Part shown: one piece after another, positions 25,001 through 37,000 of the stretch
How the letters are laid out: each line of letters starts with the position of its first letter
Position numbering within the stretch: the first letter of the stretch is position 1
Notes under the pieces: generated by a model
What the model was told of the DNA's origin: nothing
Seen by the model: the letters and a program-made list of their open reading frames with translations, nothing else
The model's database searches: none
Assembly (NCBI GenBank): GCA_910589415.1
Contig: OU342633.1
Location: 54,244,404 to 54,308,403, forward strand
DNA length: 64,000 bases
Reading direction: 5' to 3'
DNA from: Malachius bipustulatus
Taxonomy: Eukaryota; Arthropoda; Insecta; Coleoptera; Melyridae
Translations under genes and position numbers: made by a program

Positions 25001-28000
25001 TACAGGTTTTCCTTGCATTTGGTACATGAATAAATAAATCATCTCTCATTTATTAATGAACCATTATTAATGAATTTTTGCTTCAATCGGTGCCACCCAA
25101 TAAATTATTTATGATTCATTATCTTTAATGAACGTAATTTGTAAATGTGAACTATTACTTGAATTAATAACCCCAACATTAAATTCGGCCAAAAGTTATG
25201 AGACGAGAGATAAGATCAATAACTATTAAAAATTAATGTTTATTAATAGGATTTTCAATTATTATTATTGCATATCCCATGCACTGAAAGGGAAATCATG
25301 TGAAGATTAGAAACTCCATCAGTTCACGCCCAGGTAGACAGTAAGTTAAATTGTGACTAGAAAAGTAGTTGCCCACCTTCACGGTTGACAGGTGTATCTA
25401 ATGAGGGTCTAAGGGCCTTCCTAAAGCAATAAAAAAAGCTGATTAGAAGAAAATCTTTTCTTTGCGTCTCTTTGATGTTTTTCAAGATAGAGATTTAAGA
25501 GGCTCTCAAGCTCTACTAAAAATTAGATGAAAGCCTTATCGAAATGCATATAATAAGAAAAAATTAATACATGATAGTGTACACGCACTTAGAAGATAAC
25601 TCAGCTGTTCAGTAAAGACTTTCTGCGGTGAGCAATGCCAAAAAATGCCCTCAGGTAGCAGTCGAGAAATTGGAGAAGGTTAGCAAAGGCAAAATATATT
25701 TCGGTCTCTTGATATGATAACTCATACACCTTTACTTGGTCGTTACTGGTCGAGATAAAATTCTTTCAATAAAGGTTGAGAGCATTAAATTTTAAATGTT
25801 ATACCATTACAAAGAAACGTTTGAATCACAACAAAAGTGATTGAATGACTGTACATTTCTTTATACAATACGTCACACATGTAAATTTATGCAATTTTAC
25901 ATTGAATGCAGATTTGCCACCATCATACCAAATTAAATTGTTGACTAAAATAATAGTACAAAACTACTACATACTAATTTAGAGTTTTTTAATCGTAGTT
26001 ACAATAGTTTGAATGATGGCAATTTAACAGCAATTTTTTTTATTAGAAATTTCTCATAATTATCATAAATAGATTTTGGGAAGTCAAAATTTATTAAATG
26101 GTAAAATTAAATGTTTGAATGACAATGCATGGCGATTGACCTGAATTCCTGTCAGAGAAGCTTCAAAATTCAAATGAAAAAAATAGCAGTATTTTCAAAG
26201 AATTCTACTTAGGGACAAATTGACAAATCTCACTAAAATCTGAATTAAAATAACTTTTGACGTTTCTTCTTTTCACAAGTCTAAAAGCGTCTAGCGCCAG
26301 TGCGCTGTAGATCCTTTAACCTACTTATTCCATCCATCTTCCCTCCAAAATTCAACAGACGCCGAATCGCTGATAGCTCAGTCATTATAATACAAAAAAT
26401 CGACCTGCGGAATAAGAAAAATTCCGTTGTCGAGTTTTCTTGTTCTACCCATTATGGAAGCCCATTATTATCATAATTTCACGTCAATAATCAATCAGTA
26501 CTATATGTCACATTGTGATAATATCAAAAGCTTTTATTGAACTACTAGTAATGGAAAAATTGTTCAGATTAGTAACATTATAGGATCCTTCTAAAAGATG
26601 TTTATTTATTAATAATTGACCAGTCCCTGAGAAATATCCAAGCTTATCATTTAAAGTCTTAGCCCGCACTTTCCACTAATATTCACACATGAGCAAATCC
26701 AAAAACTCTTCGTTAAGGTTGATGCGCAATATCATTTATCATTAACGCCTAGATTTTAGCCACAGCTGTGCTATCGAACCACTTATTTTCGGTTCGCGTC
26801 GTTGGAAAACTCTTCATATGGTATCTATGCACTTTACAGTGATTGCAGTACGCGCAGCTGTAAAGAGTACAGAGATTTAAAAGGTTCGTCCTGACCTGAA
26901 ATTGACAATCCCTGACGTGTCACACATCACAAGTACCTAGTCCTTGCTCGTCAAGATTTCCCATTCCGGCACTCTAAGAAATGACTTCAATAGAACTTCT
27001 ATTTAAACCTATTATTAAACCAAGCAACAAAAATTTCCACGACTCCTCAATATCCTGTCTAAATCGAAAATGATTAATAATGTGAATGTTTGTATAAATT
27101 TTAAGCCCATTCTGTAGACAAAACATTATTAAAAGTAATTTAATTTTATATATTAAATCTTTCATTGTAATTATTGCTGTTTATTTTCGTATATTAAACA
27201 TTTTAATTACTAGGTTATCAGATATCGAATCTTTTCGGCATGCAGGGTATATGGTAGGGTTCATAATAATTGTGCCTCGATTAGTCGATTATGTATCATG
27301 GCGACCCTATCAAGCAGCGTATGTTTAGACAACTGAGATAGCCATGGAAAAGCGTCAGATGATCGTTCATTAAAAGTTTGGTAAGTTCCTGAAAGGGCAA
27401 TGTGAATATAAGCAAATATTGATTACATCAATGTCGCAGCCTAGCGGAACGGCGGCAAGCTTTACGATGTCAGGTCAACGTCAGAACCATTAAAGAATCC
27501 TCCACGCGCACCTTTAATTTTTGTTTTAAAAAGGTCGTGGTCCAGGGAATAATTAACTTCCAGGATTTTCACGAACTTTAATCGTTTTGTCAACTATAAT
27601 GATGCTGGTGATATGATGGTCAAGGTGGCAACAACGTAATTCTGTAATATTTCATGTAAAACTAATATAATCTGATAAAGTTACTGCAGGCGGATTTTAA
27701 CCTGTCGTAATGAGGGCGAATATTCTCGTTTAATCACCTTGTACTTTAACACAATCCTCACTTAACGAGCTAGCGTGCGGTTCACTTCTCTGGATAGCTC
27801 TTCTACACAACATGGTACTTAAAAATTATGACTTGAAAGACTTGCATGATCCTCGAATCCCTTTCAAACTCGATCTAATAATTTTCAAAGAAAGTGATAC
27901 AAGAACCTTGAGCAGATTCAGAAGTGAAAAATCACTTGATTAGTTACCAAATTATAATTCAATAAGAGGATAATAAAGAAAATGGTTCAATCTGAATCGG

Positions 28001-31000
28001 TAGACATTGTGTTACGTTTTTGTAATCGCAAAATGTTTTTCAGAAATTATTACTTATTTAAGCTTTTATTGATATTGTAATCTTTAATTATTGATATTTC
28101 TACACACTATTTACTTATTTATCTAGTAATTAATATACACTAAACTTCCTTAGGTAGTTGATTTAAATGTGCAATCCGAGGTGGTAGAAATATTCTAGAC
28201 CTATGAATAGAACGAAAAATAAAAAAGGCACCTATACCAAAATATAAATTGATTTATAAATAGGTTTTCTTTATATTAAGAAAACTCTAATAGACGATAT
28301 ACGGCAATAATTATTATTATCAATTCCTGAGGAGATATTGTCAATTCAAATGTAACTTTAAATGTGATTCCAAATAGATATTATAAATGTGAAAAACAGG
28401 ATATTTTCCGAAAACAAAAGCACAAACATATATTCGGACTAACTTCTTGCTCCTGATAAAATTTCCTCCAGGATATACTCCAGCTAATATACTTAGAGGC
28501 ACTGTACTCGTACATATCTAAACATAAAACAAGAATAAAATAGAACCACTGGTTCTTGCTGTGGTGAGCGATATATTTTATTCGTTTGACCTACATGTGT
28601 ACCTACCGATTGTTAATTCTTCCTTTAGGTCGACCTTCTAAATAAAGTCCTCTTAGTCTATGTCAAAATTACAGTTCGTAGATATGTGCCACGTATACAG
28701 CAGCAGCAAAAAAACTAATACTCATGTAATTTGACGATAAATATTCGTTTTTAATAATAATATACTTAATTAGTATTTTTGCACCATAATAATTACTGTT
28801 TTTTACTTAGGACTTGCAGCACTTTTCCCTTATACCATTGACTTTGAATAGGAAAACAGGATTTCGCTTTGAATATGGCTTTAAATTTTCATTCTATCGT
28901 ATAATTGCGTCGATCTCCGCACATAGTGACCTTATATCTCATGAAAATTAAAATAAATTTTTTCGCGCTCTATCATCTCACGAAGTAGTGGGATTAAACG
29001 TGTATCTCAGCCAGTACTTCGATATAAGTAAATATCGTATTACGAAGAGGCGTATCTGCAAGGATATATTTTTTCAAAATTATTTATGATTAGTCTCTTG
29101 ACATATTTTCTTTTCATTTTTTGAACCATATTCCATAATAATTATATTCTTATACCAGAAAATTTAATCTATAGGGCCTTTTGTGTTCTTATTAATTTTC
29201 CCATAATAGATTATTGGATCTACGTACATAATAATTTAAACAGACCAGTCCATACTTTTACATATGCTATAATAGAAAAAATCCATTTCAAAATAACTTT
29301 GTTTGAGTATCTGAAGTTTACAAGAAATAATTACGTTTAAGTCACCGCTTCTTTTGGCGCTGCCTTGTAATAAATAATATTTTTATGACTTTCTTAATGG
29401 TGGTCTACGACGCAATGTTTCTTACTGATAAGAGTATTATTTTGACGAACGTTTTTAGATGGACCTACGAATGGAAGCCCCTTTGCCTACTTGCAGGCAA
29501 CCCAGATAATATATTAAAAGATAATATACGGGAAGTTTTCAAACATTTAGCGCAAAAGGCCTTTCGAAATGAAGGATGTCAAAAATCATTTCGTTTGTAT
29601 ATTTTTTGACGATATCCCAGGAATCGTTTGAGATACCTGTACAGAATTCAGCTTTTGTAAACCTTTTATCATCAATATTACATACTTTTTGAGCTCTAAT
29701 TAAATTTTTTTTCACATGACAGTGGCGATGATTTTAAGGGTTGCGTGAGGATTTTTTCTCATAATTTCTGCGATGCACTGAGGAAATTGACATCTGAAGG
29801 AACTGCTTTTTATAATTTATCTCGTTGTTGATATGAAAAATTCGACTTAGCGGGCCAAACGTATATACCTATAATAACAACAATCTGCAAGACAGAAGTT
29901 GAGTACTGTAAGTTATTTAAACGGTTCTTTGAGATATCGTCAAAAACTTTAAAAAAATTATCTAAAAAAAACTACCCTGTGTGCTGAAAATGCTACGTGT
30001 GCCATTCATTTTAATAGATTTTTTTTCTTAGAAGAAGGAAAATAACATCTCTTATTTTCCGACACATGTGTTGAAACACCCTGTAAATTACTTTGTAAAT
30101 TTTTTACTCTTTTTTCATAAATCAAACGTTAATGGACATAATTATCGAATGTTAATAAAATAAAAGAGGTTTAATTTAAGCTATAACGGCAGCGTAACCT
30201 CGAAATAACATGATAAAGCAAAAAAAAAACTTTCCGAGTATTAAAGAGGAAAGAAAGCGCACGTCAGTCTATAAGATTAACATACCCGCGAGCCTCGTAG
30301 GTAGGTAGGTAGGTACCAGAATAAGGAAACATTAAACGAGGCTAAATCCATTACTAGGAGTAAACGTAGGGTTGAAAGACATTCTTGAAAGATTATCCTC
30401 TATTGAGAGTCCTGAAGCTGATTAATAGTCCCAACCTTATCCCATGCAGCTATATGGAACAAGACAATCAGTCCTAGTTCTAGCTTAACAGTAGATTGGT
30501 GTTTCTTTATCGGAAAACCGGGAGCTCAATATGTGTTACACTGCGGATTTTGCAGACACTGGCGTGAAAGTGAAAATTAAGAACTGAATGACTCTTTTTA
30601 CACATTCTATCGTATTGTTTTTTTGCAGCCGCAGGAAAATAACAGTTTTTTCCTATACAACACTGACGAGAAGTCAAACGTTTCCCGACGAACGCTCGAA
30701 AGCGCTTTTCTCGCAGCTTGTCTGATGTTGATTGAAACTATCGGTTTCTTCCATTTACGTCATGGGGAACTTTTTAACTTCACAACCTTCACATGATACC
30801 TTTCGAGATAATTTTTTAAGTATGCTGCTTGTCAATCAAGTTATTTTTGTGAGATGTGTCAAAGATAACGATGCTTACTTTTAACTTGTCGTCGTCTTAT
30901 GTTTCCCGTTAAACATACGGAGAATTTATGCGAGGATATTTTCATAAAAATAGTTAGCTGTATCTTAATAATTTTACTGAACTGTATATACCTATATCAA

Positions 31001-34000
31001 GTAAAATGTCCTGTAGAATTTGACATTTTATTCTCTTTTACTTATAGGGAAAGGCTAAAGTTTAGATTACCGGGATGTACTCCTAGCATTTCCTATTTGT
31101 TTAAAAGCTTCAACATTTCTAAGAATTTTAGAATCTTCATTATTTCATCGCAATGTTTATATCTCAGTCACTCATAGAAATAGAAATGCAATTACTTATT
31201 ATAAAGTTTTTCACTGGGCTAGATAAAAGAGCAAATAATTATATTAAAGCTGCATGACTTCCAATTACTTTCAAGACCTTTTTCTCAAGTTCTGCATAGT
31301 TTCATAATAAATGTGCACAAGAATCTTCTACGCGTTCAGCTGCTTCTTTCATATTCCGTTCTGTTTAAGCTTTAGAATACATCTGCATAATTAAACGTGG
31401 ACAAAATAAGAGAGTTACTCAGCACCAGTAAGATTTACAATGTGATTTTGTAGAGATTTCAAGACAGTCAAAATGATTACCTAATTTCTTAAGTAATTTT
31501 TTTGGTTAATTTTATTTTACAGATAGAAAGTAAGTGTCACCTAGAGAAGGCCTTAGGACAGCATTGTGCAATTATGTGTGTCGAAAAGTGGAACATCAGC
31601 CTTCGGTAAAAACTTTCGTAAATCCGAATATACTCACGCGTCCGAAAAAAAACGCTTTTTATAATTCTTTTTGTTGTACGCTTTTTATACTATTTTGAGT
31701 GTTCTAAGTATATTTGCGAAAACCGTTCATCTATAAGTCCAACAGTTCAAAAATGACGACTTGACTTGCAAAGTTTTGAGTGATTTTTGCCTATATTGGT
31801 TACCAGTACCACCAGAAACGTCCTGATTCCTGAAAGTCTGCATGGGGAGCTTTTCCGATAAAAGAAAATTATTTACGCGTAAAAATTCAGTTTATCTACT
31901 GTTTATTTTGTGTTTGATCTTTTTCACCGCTTACTACTTACTTATAATGACTCCATAAAGAAACATTGTTTATCTTTATCAATTTTTTAACACGTATCTC
32001 TTTTCTTTTCGTTTCTAGATAATTTTTTTATTGTGTATCATGAAATAATACTCTGTAATCCCTAATTGATGAAATGAAATTCTTGCAAATCGAATTCTTC
32101 CATTTGTGGTTTATCCTTTTATTCAATTTTGTACTGCAAAATAAATTGGATATACTCCTCGACGTAAATCTTAAAAGTTACTCTTGGACTCTTTGAAGAA
32201 TTCACGGTTATTTTGCTTTTACATCGATATCTTTATAATACAAGTACATCAGATTTCCTTCTTCTGCCTTTCAATGTAACGAAGTTTCACTCTTCAGATT
32301 GCGAGTTTTCTTTCGCATTGTTATGTATTACAGTTACAAAGGATTATTATTGGTTTCTGTGAAAGCACTGAAATGGTCCTCGTATACAACGTTAATAATC
32401 GCAGAGCTACGATTTTTAACACGTAAAATGAAAGCAAAAACATACATTGTTTTTAAAAGCATCGAGTGTTCCTTACACGTGAGCAGGGTATTCACAGTAA
32501 TAGAAAATACCTACCGGGCGTGCGAAGCGGATAAAGCGAGAGATCAATTCCTGAATCGGGAAGCAGCTCTGGCAAACTTCCGTCCGCTGCTCACAATTAT
32601 TATGGATGCATCATCCCTTATCGCTATGCGAATATATCACCCTCTACGTTTGATATGTCAATCTCGCCACTACGCCATTCTGACGCAGTCTTCAATAATT
32701 TATGCTTTATGCCTTACGTTCAAATTTACTTACTTGTAATTTAATGACCTTATTTTCAAATTGTGACTAATTTTTAGTTAACCAGCTTTAAACTGGGAAT
32801 TTAATTTTTCAGGATTTTGTACAAAATCTATCTCTACTTTCACGAGGCTCCTTGGATGAAAAACTGAGATGGACCTTCACCCTGTATGATATCAACGGCG
32901 ATGGCTGCATCACTCGCGATGAGATGACCGACATTGTTTCAGCTATTTATGACCTCATGGGTAAAGTTGCAGAACCAAGTATCGATGACGACACCGTCAA
33001 GGATAAAGTTGATAGAATATTCCAGGTATGCTTTCATAAAAATGATATCAATAACGGAACATGAGCAGTTTTTCCCACATAAATATAGTAAACATTTGTC
33101 TGAAAACTCTTTGAAGTTTAAGTGTTCAATTTGCGAGTGAGTTGGCATGCAGTTTGTCACCCCTTACACCGCAGTATTGTCACCCAATTGACCCTCCACC
33201 GTCGTTTCCAATTTCCAGCGGTATTGGACTACTGCCAGATCTCTTCTTATCCACAGCCATTGTCTTGACAAATTTGTTGGATAGATGTTTTAAACGTGAC
33301 AAACGATTGATCTAAATTACTGGCGCATCTTCTTCAGGAACTGACGCTAAGCTTCCTCTGATTAAGATGTGTGCCTTAGCGAATACGGAGAGATCGTTAT
33401 AGCATCGGAATTGACTGGGATAAAGAATAAGACTTGAATTCAAGACAGTTCCAATTTGAGCGCAAGCTGTGCTGCATTTTTCAAATCGCAAATTGCATCC
33501 ACAAGATTATTTTTCAGGTGATAGTTGTAATAATACTTGTATAAGTAAATCAATTTATTTGAACTGGCAATCTGTTCGCTGTTGGTGGCTATAATTTATT
33601 CCATTTTTTGATTAGCAATACAAAGATTAGCTTTTCTTTATTATAGAAGGTTGAGGAGACGGTTTAGATTAGACGCAATGTGACGATGTAATTCTTCGGC
33701 GAGTGGAATGAAAATTTAATTCTGCCCCAAGAAAGTTTCAAATTTTTCAAGCTTATTTTTTACCGCTTTTGAAGCCACTGAAATGACTTCCGTCGTAGTT
33801 AAAGACAGATATGAAACGGAAAGCGGACAAAGTGTCCACCGGGCACAAGTTGCATATCAAAAGAACTTAGCCTTTATTCCAATAAAAAAAATTTTAAACT
33901 TTTTATTATTTTTTTATGTAATATTTAAACTGATTCAAATTTCAAAGCATGAATCAAGTCGAGAAACAAGAAAATTAAACAAGTGAACTCTAATGTTTCT

Positions 34001-37000
34001 ATCCCTTTGTTCCATGCAACTCAATATCCTTTAAGACACGAAAAGTGTAATTAATGTATTGTGCTCTCTTGTAATTATGTCAGAATTACAGGCAAAAGTG
34101 GAGTCAGTTAATGCACTTTCTAATTTTCCCAAGAACTTTTTAAGTTTTATGGATTCCTTTAACTATTAATACGTAGTTTTACATAAAACAAAAAAGCACT
34201 CTCATGGTTAAGTCTACTATTGTTTGTTTCGATTGACACTCCTCTCAAGATGTTTGATATGGCACAGTGATGAATCTTAAAAAGTAAAACGCTGCCGTCT
34301 TTGTCTTCTCACTCATATGAATTGGCTTGATCAGAATAACAATAAATTAACGTAATATTATTACAAACAGATTAAATTAATAAATAGCTTATTCTAGTAG
34401 ATCTTATACATAGTTAAGATCCTCCTAAAAAAACCTGTATGCCTTCGAAGTGCTTATAAGAAATGAAATTTACAAAGTGGAAGTGATGTAGTAGGAAGCT
34501 ACCAAAGAGGATGAGAAAGGTTATGTATACTGCGACCTTCTTATTGAGTTTCGGCGTTTATATCCAACAAATTCCCAAAAGCGGTAATCCTTATTATCGG
34601 TTATCTCGCAGGCATAAAAAATAAGTGCTTTAGCTCACTGTCACTTTTTATAAGAGGTGACTCAATAATTCTGACCTGCAAAATGTCTCTTATCTATTAC
34701 CGCGGTCAATCGAATATTCACTTTTTATTAGTCCTAACAAGCAGAACCAACAATTAATATTTCAGATGAAACCTTAAGATGAAAAAAAAACACACCATAA
34801 TCCTCAACCTGGAACAATCTTCTATAGGTGCTCTAAAGACAACTTATTTTTATATCGCGTTTCTGTGAGGCCCAGATTCAACCATCAATAATCGAAGATT
34901 GTACTCACATGTGGAAGTCAGCTCCCTTAAAAACACTGTAAAGCTTCTCGATTCAATACAGAGCAGAGCTTATTGTTGTCGCAGAGCAGAGACAAAAATA
35001 TTGTCGATGCTATTATGGCATTTATTCAGTCAATGGAACATGTGTAGCTCTATTATCGTCACTTTTACGCGACTGTTTATCCCTTTGAAATGGTAGTTCG
35101 CAAACGGTCACTTTTACGTCAGACAGAACCTAATATGTACGTCCTGTAACACCATGAATCTTAAAGTGCTGAATAGTTTACGTTCCCCTTAGAACTGCTC
35201 GCTTCACAACTTTATCAATTATTCCTCTCAAGTTTTCAACACTAAAGGGAATAGACATCTACTTCACTCTTTTCCAATTCGAACAGTATTCCTCTCGATG
35301 AAGTAAATAAAAAGAAAATAATAATAAAACAACAGCATCAATGACGTTCAAAATTCGAAACTACAAATGGCTTTGTCTCCGCAGTAGTCTTTTCTGTTTC
35401 TAGTATAGCAGTACATTCTTAGATACTCATTTCGTCAAGCAATATTTTGAAAATTCTTGCTCAAATTCAACACTATAACCTTATAACAGAAAACTAATTA
35501 TAAAATTTCTATCTATAATGATAAAAAATAAAACGTTACTTTGAGGGTAAGATCAGGTAAGGGCCCATTACGTTCCGGAGGAAGCTGACTATCTTGACTA
35601 TTGGGAATATATCCATGTTCGCCGGTGTGAGATAGTTTCTCCCGAAGGTATTATATGACGTTTCGTCATCCTCCCAGCACAAGCGGCAAGGTGATGGCTC
35701 AGCTTGCAGTGCCTAGTATATTGGTCTATTAGGGCTTTCAGTTCTTTCCTGTTAAACTCCAACAGTTCTTTTCGACGTGCTCTGTATAAAAGAAAAGCTT
35801 TCGAGTGGTAAGTTTTGCCAGATCTAGAGGACTTCTCTACTCTTATCGCACTTGCGTATTGTTATTTGGAAATTTTATTCGATGATACGTCAAAATGCTG
35901 GTTCTGGTCCGATAAATTCTGATTCGGAACCAGTTTTACTAGCCTGAGAGTCGGCGAGCTCGTTCTCTCTATATCCAGTATGATCAAAGTTGCTTCTTGC
36001 TATGGCATTTAGAGTTAATTGTCGGTTCCAGACCAACTTGGACTTGCAGTGGCTGTAGCTTAGGACTTTTAAATCTTTTCCTGCATCTGCGCACAGAGTT
36101 CAAGTCTCTTCTTCGAGCCAGCGCAACATAAGTAGATACCACAAGTCCAGTAGCTGTGGATGTCTTAGATCCATCGGTGAATCATCTGAAATCTGCTATC
36201 AGGAGTTCATTCCTGTTGTCCTCCCACACGTCTTTTTCCGGGAGAAGGACCTTTAAGCATAGCGGGTCATGATGGTCGAGGATATGCCTTCTATGCCATC
36301 CATAGTAACCTGGTTTGCTCCAAGTTATATGCCTTTGGAAAGCTTTTTGCCATTTGGAGCATTTTTTATGTAGTCCATCTGGTCTCTCTTTCCAAATAAA
36401 TATATGGAGAGGTGGTAAATTCAGTATGATTTCCGTAGCCGTCGACGGTGTGGTGTTAATAAGGGTGGTTTGATAAGTCCGTGACTTTTAAAGGAAAACA
36501 TTGTTTTTTGGACAAAAAATCATTTTATTTTTCTACATAATCTCCTTTCAGGTCGATACATTTAGTCCAACGTGTTTCTAACTTTTTTATTCCTTCTAAA
36601 TAATAAGATCCGTCAAGGCCCTCAAAATAAGCGTTTGTTTCCGTGATGACCTCTTCATTCGACCCAAATCTTTTGCCAGCCAGCCATTTTTTCAGGTTTG
36701 GAAACAGGAAATAGTCGGAGGGAGCTAAATCCGGAGAATACGGTGGATGTTGTAGCAGTTCGTAGCCCAGTTGGTGAAATTTTGCCATAATGACTGCACA
36801 CGTGTGCACTCGTGCATTGTCCTGATGAAACAACACTTTTTTCTTCTTTAAATGCGGTCGTTTCTGCTTCAAAACAGTGTCAAATGTATCCAGCAGCTCT
36901 GAGTAGTATTTGCCATTGATGGTTTTACCCTTTTCAAGGTAATCGATATGAATTACTCCGCGCGAATCCCAGAAAACTGTAGCCATGATTTTGTTAGCAG

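Larger units (their letters stand above)
16020..32812. other. Large intron (16.8 kb) of the KChIP gene
   Basis: Bounded by GTAAGAA at 16020 and TTTTTCAG ending at 32812. It holds a Tc1 transposase remnant, dispersed and tandem repeats, and long AT-rich runs. A 146-codon plus-strand frame at 32299-32739 has no recognised motif and is regarded as chance. A stretch at 20460-20830 is richer in G+C but not recognisable. Confidence 0.7.

Noticed and set aside
32299..32739. 146-codon plus-strand frame just before a KChIP exon
   Set aside because: No conserved motif, lies in the intron, and does not join in frame to the exon at 32813.
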